From NCBI GenBank assembly GCA_030158305.1, contig JAOATE010000061.1, forward strand, positions 1 to 64,000: a stretch of 64,000 bases of DNA. The letters run 5' to 3'. The DNA is from Burkholderiaceae bacterium (GTDB lineage: Bacteria > Pseudomonadota > Gammaproteobacteria > Burkholderiales > Burkholderiaceae_B). The translations under genes and the position numbers were made by a program. Shown piece by piece: positions 26,648-37,859 of the stretch. The notes beneath the pieces are model-generated. The model worked only from the letters and a program-made list of their open reading frames with translations. It was not told the origin of the DNA and did not search any database. Position 1 is the stretch's first letter. Each line of letters starts with the position of its first letter.

Positions 26648-28816
26648 ATGAACACGCGCGACATCGTTATCAAAAGTACCACTTATTTGCGTGGTCCAAA
26701 CATCTGGACTTATTGCGCCATTATTGAGGCTGTCATCGATATTGGTGACCTTGAAGATAGCCCCTCCGATACGGTTCCAGGCCTTTACGAACGCCTGACA
26801 GAATGGCTCCCAAGTTTGGTCGAGCACCGTTGCAGCCCAGGCGTGCGTGGCGGATTTTTGATGCGACTCAAAGAAGGGACTTGGCCCTGTCACATTTTGG
26901 AGCACGTGACACTCGCGCTTCAAGACTTGGCGGGTGTACCCGGTTATGGCTTTGGTCGAGCCCGTGAAACAGAAACACGCGGCGTCTACAAGGTCATGGT
27001 CAGCGGCTGGGAAGAGAAAGTCACACTTGCGGCACTCTATATGGGTCGAGATCTGGTGATGGCCGCGATTGATGATCTGCCCTATGATTTAGAAGGCGAA
27101 CTTGAAAAACTCAGAGATATCGCCCAGGACCTTTGCTTAGGTCCCAGCACTGCCTCGATGGTGCTCGCCGCGGACGAACGCACGATCCCAGCCATTCGGC
27201 TCAGCCAAGGCAACCTCGTTCAGTTTGGCTACGGTGCCAAACAGCGACGTATCTGGACCGCTGAAACGGATCAGACGAGTGCAATCGCTGAGACCATTTC
27301 ACGCGACAAGAGTCTCACCAAAGAGATCCTCGAAACCTGCGGCGTACCGATTCCAAATGGCAGAGCCGTCGACAGCGCCGCAGATGCTTGGGAGGCCGCA
27401 CAAGACCTCGGTTTACCCGTGGTAGTCAAACCTGTTGATGGCAATCATGGTCGCGGAGTGTTTATCAACCTTGAGACGCGCGCAGAAATCGAAGCCGCCT
27501 ACGATGTGGCTGTCGATGAAGGCTCTGGCGTGCTAGTCGAACGCTTTATTCGCGGCAATGAGCACCGGCTATTGATCGTTGGCGGCAAACTCGCCGCCGC
27601 GGCAAAGGGACAAACCGCCAGCGTAGTGGGTGACGGTCAACAAACCGTGTTGGAACTGATTGCGAGCCAGATTAATTCCGATCCACGCAGAGGTCGCGGT
27701 GAAGATCAGCCTTTAAACCCTGTACGGATCGACTCTGCCGCCCGTCTCGAACTCACCCGACAAGGCTTTGACTCAGAAAGTGTCATCCCGGCCGGGCGCG
27801 AAGTGCTGATTCAGCGCAATGGCAACGTGGCTTTCGATTGCACGGATGATGTCCATCCTGAAGTGGTCGCGATGGCTGCGTTGGCGGCAAAAGCAGTCGG
27901 ACTGGATGTCGCGGGCATCGACTTGGTCGCAGAAGACATCTCCAAGCCCCTGCACGCTCAAGGTGGCGCGATTGTTGAAGTCAATGCAGGCCCTGGTCTG
28001 CTCATGCACCTCAAGCCAGCCGAGGGTCTTTCACGGCCTGTCGGTCACGCGATCATCAATCATATTTTCCCCGACGACGAAAACGGCAGCATTCCTCTCG
28101 TTGGAGTCACCGGTAGTCACGGAACCACTCAAATTGCACGTTTGATCAACCATATTCTCAATGCGCATGGGTGGCGGACAGGCTTGGCAAATACGGACGG
28201 ACTGTCTGTGGGTTCGCGTCAAATTTACGCAGGCAATGCAGCTAACTGGGATCAGGCCAGACGCTTACTACTGAACCGCGAAGTCGAAGCCGCTGTGATT
28301 GAAAATGACGGAATGGAAATCCTGACGAAAGGACTTGCCTACGACCGCTGTGCAGTCGGAGTGGTCACGAATATTGTTTACTCGGAGGCGTTTAAACAAC
28401 CCGAGGTGGCCTATCACGCCTTTGAGACAGCTGAAGATCTGATCAAGGTCTACCGCTGCCAAGTCGATGTGGTCTGGCCCCATGGCGTTGGCGTCCTCAA
28501 TGCAGACGATGCCAATGTCGCGACCATGGCGCAATATTGTGATGGCTCCATCACCTTTTACAGCGTGCTGCCTGATTCGCCTGTCATCGCGGCACATCGT
28601 GCCGAGGGTAAGCGAGCCGTTTTCCTTGAGCAAAACACCATCATACTTGCCGATGGTGCGTCGCAACAGGCTTTCATGACCTTGACTGAGTTGAGCCTCA
28701 CCGCGCATCGACCTCAAGCGCCAGCAACGGGTGAAGTATTGGCAGCCATTGCGGCTGCTTGGGGGCTGGGCATTCCAAAAGAAGTCATCCAGGGCGCAAT
28801 ACGATCTTTTGTGTAA
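26648..28816 (+). CDS. cyanophycin synthetase-family protein (C-terminally truncated, degenerate Mur-ligase P-loop)
   Basis: CphA N-domain ([38 protein letters not shown]...[32 protein letters not shown]), ATP-grasp ([19 protein letters not shown]...GIDLVAED...[14 protein letters not shown]), Mur-like domain with [19 protein letters not shown]. Confidence 0.9.
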   Translation: MNTRDIVIKSTTYLRGPNIWTYCAIIEAVIDIGDLEDSPSDTVPGLYERLTEWLPSLVEHRCSPGVRGGFLMRLKEGTWPCHILEHVTLALQDLAGVPGYGFGRARETETRGVYKVMVSGWEEKVTLAALYMGRDLVMAAIDDLPYDLEGELEKLRDIAQDLCLGPSTASMVLAADERTIPAIRLSQGNLVQFGYGAKQRRIWTAETDQTSAIAETISRDKSLTKEILETCGVPIPNGRAVDSAADAWEAAQDLGLPVVVKPVDGNHGRGVFINLETRAEIEAAYDVAVDEGSGVLVERFIRGNEHRLLIVGGKLAAAAKGQTASVVGDGQQTVLELIASQINSDPRRGRGEDQPLNPVRIDSAARLELTRQGFDSESVIPAGREVLIQRNGNVAFDCTDDVHPEVVAMAALAAKAVGLDVAGIDLVAEDISKPLHAQGGAIVEVNAGPGLLMHLKPAEGLSRPVGHAIINHIFPDDENGSIPLVGVTGSHGTTQIARLINHILNAHGWRTGLANTDGLSVGSRQIYAGNAANWDQARRLLLNREVEAAVIENDGMEILTKGLAYDRCAVGVVTNIVYSEAFKQPEVAYHAFETAEDLIKVYRCQVDVVWPHGVGVLNADDANVATMAQYCDGSITFYSVLPDSPVIAAHRAEGKRAVFLEQNTIILADGASQQAFMTLTELSLTAHRPQAPATGEVLAAIAAAWGLGIPKEVIQGAIRSFV

Positions 28817-28877
28817 GAAATCGGTAAACTATGTGATCAGTTTTTCACAAACCGAATTTCTCCGAGGTCTCGCCAAT

Positions 28878-31088
28878 ATGACTGCTCGTACAGTTTGCCA
28901 TCGTCTCAACGTCGCAACACCGTTGTATCAATTTATCGAAACAGAGGTGTTACCTGGCTCTGGGATCGACAGTGCGAGTTTTTGGAAGGGCTTTGATGCA
29001 CTGGTCCATGATCTGACACCTGCGAACACTGCACTGTTGGCAGAGCGTGATCGTCTGCAAACAGAGATGGACAGCTGGCACCGCAAACACCCCGGACCGA
29101 TTCAAGACATGCAGGCCTATCGTGCCTTTCTGACAAAAATCGGATATCTGGCTCCCGTACCGGCTAACGCCCGAGCCACCACGACAAATGTTGATGCAGA
29201 GTTGGCACTTCAAGCCGGACCACAACTTGTCGTGCCCGTACTCAATGCCCGTTACGCCTTGAATGCCGCGAATGCCCGCTGGGGTTCGCTCTACGATGCA
29301 CTGTACGGCACAGACGCGATCGCTGAGACGGATGGTGCCACTAGAGCGGGTGGTTACAACCCGATTCGTGGCGCCAAAGTGATCGCTTTTGGCCGGCAGT
29401 TTCTCGATCAGTCCGCCCAGCTTGCTAAAGGCTCGCACGCAGATGTTCAATCCTATCGCGTTAAAAACGGCCAGCTTGTCGTCACGCTCAAGGACGGCAC
29501 GGTGACTGCATTGGCAGCACCGGAAAAATTTGTCGGTTACCAAGGCGCTGAGACCGCACCCTCCTCTATTTTGCTGGTGAACAACGGCTTGCATATCGAT
29601 ATTCAAATCGATGCCAGCAAAGGTATTGGCAAAGATGATCCCGCCGGTGTCAACGATATCGTGCTTGAGGCCGCACTCTCCACCATTCTCGATCTCGAAG
29701 ACTCCGTCGCCGTCGTCGATGCTGACGACAAGGTGCTTGCCTATCGCAACTGGCTCGGCATTCTGAAAGGCACGCTCGTGGAAAGCGTCACCAAAGGTGG
29801 CCAGACGTTTGATCGCACCCTCAATCAGGATCGTCATTACACGGCCGCTACAGGCGCCAAGCAAGCCAAAGATGGCGTGGTGACTTTGCACGGCCGCTCC
29901 TTGCTGTTTCTGCGTAACGTGGGACACTTGATGACCAATCCCGCCATTCTCGATGGCAATGGTCAGGAGATTTTCGAAGGCATCCTGGATGCCGTGGTGA
30001 CAGTCACGATTGCGCTGCATGATCTCAAACGCAATCAAGCGCATAAATATGGCAACTCACGCACAGGTTCGGTCTACATCGTCAAACCAAAAATGCATGG
30101 TCCTGCCGAAGTCGCTTTCGCCAACCAACTCTTTGGTCGCGTAGAGGGCATGCTCGGTCTGGCGCCCAACACAGTCAAGCTTGGCATCATGGACGAGGAA
30201 CGTCGTACCAGTGTCAACCTTAAAGCGTGTATTTCTGAAGCCCCCGCGCGCGTGGCCTTTATCAACACAGGCTTTTTGGACCGCACAGGCGACGAAATGC
30301 ATACCGCGATGCATGCCGGCCCGATGATCCGCAAAGGCGACATGAAATCCAGCGCTTGGTTGTCGGCTTACGAACGCAGCAACGTCTTGACAGGCTTGGC
30401 CTGCGGACTGCGTGGACGTGCGCAGATCGGTAAAGGGATGTGGGCCATGCCAGACCTGATGGCAGCGATGCTTGAGCAGAAAATCGCCCATCCCAAAGCA
30501 GGTGCGAATACTGCGTGGGTTCCCTCCCCGACTGCCGCGACTCTGCATGCCCTGCACTACCATCAAGTCAGTGTCGCAGACGTTCAGACTGCCCTTGAAA
30601 AAGTTGATGCTCCAGCAGAGATTGATCGACTGCTCGGTGAAATCCTTCAAGTCCCTGTGGCCGTCAAACCAACCTGGAGTGCGGCCGAGATTCAACAGGA
30701 GCTGGACAACAATGCTCAAGGCATTTTGGGCTATGTTGTACGCTGGATTGATCAAGGTGTAGGTTGCTCAAAAGTTCCCGACATCCATAACGTAGGACTG
30801 ATGGAAGACCGTGCGACGCTGCGCATTTCCAGTCAGCACATCGCCAACTGGTTGTTGCACGGCATCGTGACCGAAGCCCAAGTGCACGAGACCTTGCAAC
30901 GCATGGCCAAAGTCGTTGATGGACAAAATGCCGGAGATCCGCTCTATCAGCCAATGGCGCCGAACTTTGAAGACTCTTATGCCTATCGCGCCGCACGTGA
31001 CTTGGTCTTCAAGGGTCTCGAGCAACCGAGCGGCTACACAGAACCTTTGTTGCATGCATGGCGCCTCAAGGTCAAGGAAAAACAATGA
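28878..31088 (+). CDS. glcB: malate synthase G
   Basis: [31 protein letters not shown]...[34 protein letters not shown]...[16 protein letters not shown]; start set to ATG 28878. Confidence 0.96.
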   Translation: MTARTVCHRLNVATPLYQFIETEVLPGSGIDSASFWKGFDALVHDLTPANTALLAERDRLQTEMDSWHRKHPGPIQDMQAYRAFLTKIGYLAPVPANARATTTNVDAELALQAGPQLVVPVLNARYALNAANARWGSLYDALYGTDAIAETDGATRAGGYNPIRGAKVIAFGRQFLDQSAQLAKGSHADVQSYRVKNGQLVVTLKDGTVTALAAPEKFVGYQGAETAPSSILLVNNGLHIDIQIDASKGIGKDDPAGVNDIVLEAALSTILDLEDSVAVVDADDKVLAYRNWLGILKGTLVESVTKGGQTFDRTLNQDRHYTAATGAKQAKDGVVTLHGRSLLFLRNVGHLMTNPAILDGNGQEIFEGILDAVVTVTIALHDLKRNQAHKYGNSRTGSVYIVKPKMHGPAEVAFANQLFGRVEGMLGLAPNTVKLGIMDEERRTSVNLKACISEAPARVAFINTGFLDRTGDEMHTAMHAGPMIRKGDMKSSAWLSAYERSNVLTGLACGLRGRAQIGKGMWAMPDLMAAMLEQKIAHPKAGANTAWVPSPTAATLHALHYHQVSVADVQTALEKVDAPAEIDRLLGEILQVPVAVKPTWSAAEIQQELDNNAQGILGYVVRWIDQGVGCSKVPDIHNVGLMEDRATLRISSQHIANWLLHGIVTEAQVHETLQRMAKVVDGQNAGDPLYQPMAPNFEDSYAYRAARDLVFKGLEQPSGYTEPLLHAWRLKVKEKQ

Positions 31089-32554
31089 ACGCTCCCGTCC
31101 CGATGCTCGATACCGCTCAAGTCCTGACCTCTGTGAGTCAATCGTGGGACGACGATCTGGTGGGTCAACTCAGCGACTATATCGAGATTCCCGCCAAATC
31201 ACCCGCCTTTGATGCCAACTGGGCACAGGCAGGTTATTTGGACAAGGTCATTGAGCGCACGGCCGCCTGGATCGAGGCGCAAAAAGTCGCGGGTCTCAAA
31301 CTGGAGATTATTCGACTGCCTGGTCGCACACCCGTCATATTTTTTGAGGTGGCGTCTACGCGCTCGCAAAGCGCGAATAGTCAGACGGTCTTGATGTATG
31401 GTCATCTGGATAAACAACCTGAGTTTGATGGCTGGCGCAATGGCCTCGGCCCTTGGACCCCCAAGTATATTGATGGCAAGTTATATGGCCGTGGTGGTGC
31501 GGATGATGGCTACGCAGCCTACGCTGCCATCACAGCCATTCAGGCACTCAAAGAGCAAAAGATCGCCCACCCGCGGATCGTGGGTTTGATTGAAACCTGC
31601 GAAGAAAGTGGCTCGCCGGATTTGCTGCCCTACATCGATGTTCTCAAGACACGCTTGGGTGATGTCGGGCTGGTGATTTGTTTGGACAGTGGTGCCGGCA
31701 ATTACGATCAGCTCTGGCTGACGACGAGTTTGCGCGGTATGGCGGCCGGCGTACTAAAGGTCGAGATTTTGACGGAAGGCATCCACTCGGGCGATGCCTC
31801 TGGACTCGTGCCTTCGAGCTTTCGAATCATGCGGCATGTGCTGGATCGCCTTGAGGACAGTGAAACGGGTCGGTTGCTACCCAAGAGCTTTCATTGCGAG
31901 ATCCCGGCTGAGCGCCTGGCTCAAGCGCAAGCAACGGCAGGCATCTTGGGCGATGCCATCTACAAGCGCTTTCCTTGGGCGCATCACGATTGTGGTGGTT
32001 CAAGTTTGGTCGCACTCCCCACGACACTCGACCCTGTTGAAGCCTTGATCAGACGCACTTGGAAACCGACCTTGAGCGTCACGGGTGCTGAAGGCTTTCC
32101 TGCGCTCAAAGATGCTGGCAATGTGCTGCGACCCTACACCGCCTTTAAGCTCAGCCTGAGACTCCCTCCACTGATCGATGCGGCAGCGGCCGTAGCAGAG
32201 CTGAAAACATTGCTTGAGGATAATGCCCCCTATCAAGCCAAGGTCACCTTTCATTCTGAAAGCACCTCAAGCGGCTGGAATGCGCCGAGCACGGCTCCCT
32301 GGTTTGAGCAGGCGCTCAATGACGCCAGCTTGGCTCACTTTAAAGCCCCTGTCGGCTTTATCGGCCAAGGCGGCACGATCCCATTGATGAAACTACTCAG
32401 CACGGGCTTTCCCAAAGCACAAATGATGGTCTGTGGTGTGCTCGGACCTCAGTCCAACGCACACGGTCCCAATGAGTTTCTGCATGTCCCCTATGCCAAG
32501 AAACTGACTGCAGCCGTGGCACAAGTCATCGCCCAAGTGCCTGAGCAGTCTTGA
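31085..32554 (+). CDS. M20-family metallopeptidase (dipeptidase-like)
   Basis: [16 protein letters not shown]...[50 protein letters not shown] overlap with glcB stop. Confidence 0.93.
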   Translation: MNAPVPMLDTAQVLTSVSQSWDDDLVGQLSDYIEIPAKSPAFDANWAQAGYLDKVIERTAAWIEAQKVAGLKLEIIRLPGRTPVIFFEVASTRSQSANSQTVLMYGHLDKQPEFDGWRNGLGPWTPKYIDGKLYGRGGADDGYAAYAAITAIQALKEQKIAHPRIVGLIETCEESGSPDLLPYIDVLKTRLGDVGLVICLDSGAGNYDQLWLTTSLRGMAAGVLKVEILTEGIHSGDASGLVPSSFRIMRHVLDRLEDSETGRLLPKSFHCEIPAERLAQAQATAGILGDAIYKRFPWAHHDCGGSSLVALPTTLDPVEALIRRTWKPTLSVTGAEGFPALKDAGNVLRPYTAFKLSLRLPPLIDAAAAVAELKTLLEDNAPYQAKVTFHSESTSSGWNAPSTAPWFEQALNDASLAHFKAPVGFIGQGGTIPLMKLLSTGFPKAQMMVCGVLGPQSNAHGPNEFLHVPYAKKLTAAVAQVIAQVPEQS

Positions 32555-32604
32555 GTGGCAGTGACCTGAAACTTTGTTGCCTAATCAGTACATAAACGGC
32601 TGGC

Positions 32605-32633
32605 TTGACATGCCTGCGTGTGGTGAGTACAAC
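32605..32633 (+). promoter_or_regulatory. sigma70-like promoter TTGACA-17 bp-TACAAC upstream of amidohydrolase gene
   Basis: Consensus -35 with 17-bp spacer read directly. Confidence 0.5.
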
Positions 32634-32647
32634 TGAGACTTGTCTCA
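32634..32647. promoter_or_regulatory. palindrome TGAGAC-TT-GTCTCA immediately after the -10 (candidate operator)
   Basis: 6-bp perfect arms, 2-nt centre, located at the expected transcription start. Confidence 0.45.
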
Positions 32648-32668
32648 TCACACTGCATATACCTTCTC

Positions 32669-34393
32669 ATGGCACACACAGGTTCCCTCATTATTCGTCA
32701 CGGCACTATCGTCGATGGCACAGGCGGCAAGCCGTTCGTTGGTGACATCAAAATCGTCGATGGTCTGATCACAGAAGTCGGTCAAGTGACGGGTAGCGCC
32801 GACCGAGAGATTGATGCCAAGGGCATGTTGGTGACGCCTGGTTTCGTCGACATTCACACCCATTATGACGGTCAAGTGACTTGGAGCAATAACGTTGCCT
32901 CCTCTTCGCAGCTTGGAGTGACGACTGTTGTGATGGGGAACTGTGGCGTGGGTTTCGCCCCCTGCAAACCAGAACATCGCGAGATCACCATGAAACTCAT
33001 GGAAGGTGTCGAGGACATTCCCGGCGTGGTGTTGGATGAAGGTCTGCCTTGGGACTGGAATACGTTTCCAGAGTATCTCAATGCATTGGAAGCGCGCGAG
33101 TTTGATATTGATGTGGCGACACAAATCGGCCATGCGCCGCTGCGTATCAACGTCATGGGAGAGCGGGGCGCCAAGCGCGAACCCTCGACTGACGAAGATC
33201 GTGCGCAGATGACTGCCCTAGCTGTTGAAGCAATCAAAGCCGGCGCATTAGGTTTTACGACCTCCAGAACCATTTTGCATCGCAGCAGCGACGGTAGTCC
33301 GACACCATCCTTGGGTGCGGCCGAAGGTGAGCTGACCGCCATCGCGAAAGGTCTTGGCGAGGCGGGTGTTGGCGTGCTTCAGCTCGTCACTGACTTTGAT
33401 GATGTCGACGAAGAGTTCGCCATGTTGCGCCGAATTGTCGAGACCTCGGGTCGCCCCCTTTCACTCACGCTGCTGCAACACGAACACTTACCCGATCGCT
33501 GGCGTCGCGTGATGGAGCATATGCATGCGGCCACCGATGCGGGCTTGAAAATGAAGGCACAAGTTGGCGCACGTCCGGTTGCCTTGATTCTGAGCTTTGC
33601 GCTATCACTCTGCCCTTTCACGCAACTCCCGAGCTTTGAAGCCTTGCGCAATCTGAGCCCAGAGGAGCGACTCAAAAAACTTCGTGACCCCGAGGTCCGC
33701 GCCAAGATTTTGTCCGAAGAGCACGGCGAGGCCATGTACAAGCGCCGCGTGGCGAACTTTGACAACCTCTACCCACTCGGTGATCCACCAGACTACGAGC
33801 CCAAGCCAGAGGACAGCATTGCGGCACGTGCGGAGCGCGCAGGCGTGGATCCCACAGCTTTCGCTTATGACTATTTACTAGAAAACGATGGCACAGCAAT
33901 GCTGTATCGCCCGCTCTATAACTACGCGGATCGCGATCACGAAGTGTTGCGTGAAATGCTGATGGATCGCGATACCGTGCCCGGCCTGAGTGATGGCGGC
34001 GCGCATTACGGTTATATCTGCGATGCGAGCTTTCCAACCTATCTGCTGACACATTGGGCGCGTGATCGCAGCCGTGGCGAGAGAATTCCGCTTGAGCTCT
34101 TAGTCAAATGGCAGACGCAGGACACGGCGGCAACAGTTGGACTCAATGATCGCGGCGTCTTGCGACCCGGCTACAAAGCGGACGTCAATATTATTGATTT
34201 TGAAGGGCTTAAACTTCATGCCCCCAAAATCGTCTATGACTTACCCGCTGGCGGTAGACGCTTAGGTCAAGCCGCTGAGGGTTTTCGCGCCACCATCGTC
34301 TCAGGCGTCGTGACCTATCAGAATGGCACACACACAGGCAAACTGCCAGGCAAGCTGATCAGAGGCGCACAAAAAGCGCCTGTTGCGGCTTAA
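32669..34393 (+). CDS. N-acyl-D-amino-acid deacylase / D-aminoacylase-family amidohydrolase
   Basis: IRHGTIVDGTGGKPFVGDIKIVDGLITEVG...GFVDIHTHYDGQVTWSNNVASSSQLGVTTVVMGNCGVGFAPC. Confidence 0.93.
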   Translation: MAHTGSLIIRHGTIVDGTGGKPFVGDIKIVDGLITEVGQVTGSADREIDAKGMLVTPGFVDIHTHYDGQVTWSNNVASSSQLGVTTVVMGNCGVGFAPCKPEHREITMKLMEGVEDIPGVVLDEGLPWDWNTFPEYLNALEAREFDIDVATQIGHAPLRINVMGERGAKREPSTDEDRAQMTALAVEAIKAGALGFTTSRTILHRSSDGSPTPSLGAAEGELTAIAKGLGEAGVGVLQLVTDFDDVDEEFAMLRRIVETSGRPLSLTLLQHEHLPDRWRRVMEHMHAATDAGLKMKAQVGARPVALILSFALSLCPFTQLPSFEALRNLSPEERLKKLRDPEVRAKILSEEHGEAMYKRRVANFDNLYPLGDPPDYEPKPEDSIAARAERAGVDPTAFAYDYLLENDGTAMLYRPLYNYADRDHEVLREMLMDRDTVPGLSDGGAHYGYICDASFPTYLLTHWARDRSRGERIPLELLVKWQTQDTAATVGLNDRGVLRPGYKADVNIIDFEGLKLHAPKIVYDLPAGGRRLGQAAEGFRATIVSGVVTYQNGTHTGKLPGKLIRGAQKAPVAA

Positions 34394-34395
34394 AT

Positions 34396-34428
34396 ATAAA
34401 AAGACCTCAAGCATTCAGCTTGAGGTCT
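34396..34428 (-). terminator. Rho-independent terminator for the minus-strand Mo-hydroxylase operon
   Basis: agacctcaagc-attca-gcttgaggtct; T-run (cttttt) follows when read on the minus strand. Confidence 0.75.
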
Positions 34429-34454
34429 AGGTAGATTCGAGAGTCTTATCAGCC

Positions 34455-35267
34455 TTAGGCTTTGAAACGTGCGCGCACCTGACCAAATGCACCAAAATCA
34501 GCTGTCATCGCATCGCCTGCCGCAACGGGAACCGGCACCACGCAAGTACCCGTCATCACGACCTCTCCAGCCTTGAGTTGTTGTCCTTGTAACAACAACT
34601 CATTGGCGAGCCATGTCAGCCCTATCCTTGGGTCACCTAAAACATTCGCACCGGACCCTGTCGCGACAATTTCGTTACCTCGACGGACAGTGACGGCGTG
34701 TTGACTCAAGTCCGTATCACGCCACTCATCAGGTGCGCGAGGCCCTAACACCACGTTGCAAGCACAGGCAAAATCAGCAATCAGTTGCGCTTCTCCCGCA
34801 CCAACAAAATCAACATAGCGAGAGTTGGGCACCTCGATCGCAATGTGCAAGCCAGCAACACAGTCCATCACTTGCGCCATCGTGAGTGGCACATCCTGGC
34901 GACCTGCTCCCGCAGCAAGTTCACGACCGACATCGCGTCCCATCAAAAAGGCGAACTCCGCCTCAATCACGTGCATGTAGTTATGCGAGAGTGGTAACTC
35001 GCTGTTATCCGCTAAACAACGAGAAGCGGATAAGCGCCCTGCCAGCGGTCCACTGACGCCAATATGCTGCTGACCAGCCACACTGGTCGCCGCGATCTTC
35101 CATCCCAGCGCGGGCTCACCCGTTGCCTCAAATAAGGCGCGTTGAATCTGATAGCCCTCTGTGCGGCTCGTCGGGTGACACTGAGGCGCAAGTCCATCGA
35201 GACGCGTGTGTGCTTGCCAGGCAGGTAGCAGTTGAGCCACGGCCTGATTGATTTGTTCTACATTCAT
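34455..35267 (-). CDS. 2-keto-4-pentenoate hydratase / fumarylacetoacetate hydrolase-family protein
   Basis: GYQIQRALFEATGEPALGWKIAATS...EAEFAFLMGRDV...CVAGLHIAIEVPNSRY. Confidence 0.88.
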   Translation of the reverse strand: MNVEQINQAVAQLLPAWQAHTRLDGLAPQCHPTSRTEGYQIQRALFEATGEPALGWKIAATSVAGQQHIGVSGPLAGRLSASRCLADNSELPLSHNYMHVIEAEFAFLMGRDVGRELAAGAGRQDVPLTMAQVMDCVAGLHIAIEVPNSRYVDFVGAGEAQLIADFACACNVVLGPRAPDEWRDTDLSQHAVTVRRGNEIVATGSGANVLGDPRIGLTWLANELLLQGQQLKAGEVVMTGTCVVPVPVAAGDAMTADFGAFGQVRARFKA

Positions 35268-35273
35268 GGGGAA

Positions 35274-35555
35274 TTAACCGCCCTCGATGCGAGGTATGAA
35301 AAAAACTTCGGCATCCGCAGGAATAATCTGCGTGTAAACCACTTCGTGGATCACGCCATTGACGGCCAGGGAAGTTTCCTCTTCGAGGTGCTCACCCAGC
35401 CCAGGATATAAACGATCCATGGCGCTAATCACACCACGGACCGTTCGTGCTTCGATCTCAAACTCGCGTATGCCGTCTGTGTAGCGCCGACTAAAACCGC
35501 CGGTGAACAAGACCCGGACGGTTTGAGGCGCAACGGCTTGCAAGTCAGTTTCCAC
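35274..35555 (-). CDS. MoaD/ThiS-family sulfur-carrier-like protein
   Basis: VRVLFTGGFSRRYTDGIREFEIEARTVRGVISAMDRLYPGLGEHLEEETSLAVNGVIHEVVYTQIIPADAEVFFIPRIEGG with C-terminal Gly-Gly. Confidence 0.85.
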   Translation of the reverse strand: METDLQAVAPQTVRVLFTGGFSRRYTDGIREFEIEARTVRGVISAMDRLYPGLGEHLEEETSLAVNGVIHEVVYTQIIPADAEVFFIPRIEGG

Positions 35556-35580
35556 GAGAGCCTACGCGTGCGCCTTGGAC

Positions 35581-37857
35581 TTAGCCTGCATCAATCGCAG
35601 CCAATACTTTCGGCGGCGACATCGGCAACTCAGTCATACGCTTACCCGTTGCACGCTGAATCGCATTCGCGATTGCCGCCATGGGGGGCACGATATTGGC
35701 CTCGCCCACACCTTTCACACCATAGGGGTGGTTCGGATTAGGCACTTCAACCAAAATCGCCTCAATCATCGGCAGGTCTGAAGCAACGGGAATACGGTAG
35801 TCAAGGAAGCCTGCATTCGACAGACGGCCCTGCTTGTCGTAAATGTATTCTTCGTTAAGCGCCCAACCAATGCCCTGCACCACGCCGCCATGAATCTGGC
35901 CTTCGCAGTACTTGGGATGAATGGCGCGACCGACGTCTTGTGCGGCAACAAAGCGCAGAATCTTGACTGCACCTGTTTCGGGATCGACTTCGACATCGCA
36001 AAACTGTGTCGAAAATCCTGGGGCCTGACCGCCCGCGTTGACAGCCGCTTCGGTCACGATTGGGCCACCTGTCACGGCACGCTTGGCCGCGATGGCCTTG
36101 AGTGACAGCGGCTCAAACTCGCCCACGCTCTTGTCAGCAGGCTTGGCAAAACCGTCCTCCCAGACAACGCCTTTAACATCGACATCCCACATGATCGAGG
36201 CGCGCAGACGCAGTTGCTCAATAATCTTATTGCAGGCTTCGACCACTGCAAGGCCCGTCGCAAACGTCACACGCGAACCACCTGTCACGTGGTTATAACC
36301 AATCGAAGCCGTATCTGCCACAGTTGAACGCACAGACGCATAAGGCACGCCAAGTGTCTCAGCAGCCATCAACGCCATTGAGGCACGCGAACCACCCACG
36401 TCCATACTGCCTGTCGCCAACACAACCGTACCATCCTCGTTGATGTGGATCGACGCAGTCGACTCGCCACCACCGTTGAACCAGAAACCGGAGGCGACTC
36501 CGCGTCCCTGATTTTTACCCAGAGGTTTGTTGTACTCGGGGTGATCGAGCAAGGCCTGGATCGTTTCAGCGAAACCATCATGAGAATGCTTGGGTCCATA
36601 GGGCGTTGGAGATCCAGCTTTGACTGCGTTTTTCAGGCGCAGCTTTAAAGGATCCATACCGATTTTTTGGGCCAAAATATCCAGTACGCTTTCCACGCCA
36701 AAAGCAGAAATCGGTGAGCCTGGTGCACGATAGGCCGCAGATTTAGGGCGATTACTCACCACATCAAAACCCACTGCGCGAACATTAGGGATGATGTAGG
36801 CCGCAAACGCACACATCGCGGCATTCATCACGGGAGAGCCTGGGAAGGCACCCGCCTGAAGCTTAAACACGCCATCGGCTGCGACGATAGTGCCGTCTTT
36901 TTTAACGCCGATCTTGACCGTCATCGATCCACCAGAGGTCGGACCTGTCGCCTTGAAGACATCTTCGCGGCTCATCATGATCTTGACGGGGTGACCGGTC
37001 TTGCGTGAGAGGGCCACAGCGATCGGCTCGACATAAACGACAGTCTTGCCACCGAAACCGCCGCCAATCTCGGCGGGGTGAACCACCAAGTTACCGATCT
37101 CCATGCCCAACAGCTTGGCTGTGTAAGCACGCACCACAAAGTGACCTTGGCTGGCCGACCACAGCTCGCACTGACCGTCGGCTCCGTAACGGGCCAAGCA
37201 TGAATGGGGCTCGATATAGCCTTGGTGCACGGCGGCCGTTTTGAAACTCATCTCAACGATTTCATCGGCAGAGGCAAAGCCTGCGTCCAAATCACCCACT
37301 TTAAACTCGAGACGCTTGGTGATGTTTGAAGGTTTGGTCGGTGCGGGTTCGACACCGCGCGTGATCATGTCTTCGTAGAGTACGGGCGCATCAGGCTGCA
37401 TCGCCTCGTCCACATCGATGACGTGAGGCAACACTTCATAGTCAACCTCAATCAGGGCAATCGCCTCAGCGGCAATCGCTGCAGTCGTGGCAGCAACAGC
37501 CGCAATCGCGTGACCTTCATACAAAGCTTTTTCACGCGCCAAAATATTACGCGTCATGTGCCAGTAGTTCACGGCAACGCGCTCAGGTCCAACGTAGTCA
37601 AAGGGCTGCGCGGGCAAATCAGCTGAAGTCAATACAGCCTTGACACCAGGCAAGGCTTCAGCCTTAGCGGTGTTGATTGAGCGAATGCGCGCATGGGCAT
37701 GTGGAGAGCGCAAAATCTTGGCCCACAACATACCTGGCAAGGAGTAGTCCGCGCCATACTGCGCCATCCCGGTCACTTTTGGCACACCATCGGGACGAAT
37801 CGGACTCGTACCAATAGATTTGAAAGTCTGTTCGGTTTTTTTAGTGTTTGTCAGCAT
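35581..37857 (-). CDS. xanthine dehydrogenase-family molybdopterin-binding (large) subunit
   Basis: RPDGVPKVTGMAQYGADYSLPGMLWAKILRSPHAHARI...EIGGGFGGKTVVYVEPIAVALSRKTGHPVKI...YRAPGSP...GVGEANIVPPMAAIANAI; start set at MLTNTKK. Confidence 0.93.
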   Translation of the reverse strand: MLTNTKKTEQTFKSIGTSPIRPDGVPKVTGMAQYGADYSLPGMLWAKILRSPHAHARIRSINTAKAEALPGVKAVLTSADLPAQPFDYVGPERVAVNYWHMTRNILAREKALYEGHAIAAVAATTAAIAAEAIALIEVDYEVLPHVIDVDEAMQPDAPVLYEDMITRGVEPAPTKPSNITKRLEFKVGDLDAGFASADEIVEMSFKTAAVHQGYIEPHSCLARYGADGQCELWSASQGHFVVRAYTAKLLGMEIGNLVVHPAEIGGGFGGKTVVYVEPIAVALSRKTGHPVKIMMSREDVFKATGPTSGGSMTVKIGVKKDGTIVAADGVFKLQAGAFPGSPVMNAAMCAFAAYIIPNVRAVGFDVVSNRPKSAAYRAPGSPISAFGVESVLDILAQKIGMDPLKLRLKNAVKAGSPTPYGPKHSHDGFAETIQALLDHPEYNKPLGKNQGRGVASGFWFNGGGESTASIHINEDGTVVLATGSMDVGGSRASMALMAAETLGVPYASVRSTVADTASIGYNHVTGGSRVTFATGLAVVEACNKIIEQLRLRASIMWDVDVKGVVWEDGFAKPADKSVGEFEPLSLKAIAAKRAVTGGPIVTEAAVNAGGQAPGFSTQFCDVEVDPETGAVKILRFVAAQDVGRAIHPKYCEGQIHGGVVQGIGWALNEEYIYDKQGRLSNAGFLDYRIPVASDLPMIEAILVEVPNPNHPYGVKGVGEANIVPPMAAIANAIQRATGKRMTELPMSPPKVLAAIDAG

Positions 37858-37859
37858 GA

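Noticed and set aside
28950-30044. 364-aa ORF antisense to malate synthase G
   Set aside because: Long antisense ORFs are expected opposite GC-biased coding genes; sequence resembles no family and lacks a plausible RBS context.
30057-30755. 232-aa ORF antisense to malate synthase G
   Set aside because: Same reasoning; glcB on the plus strand is certain.
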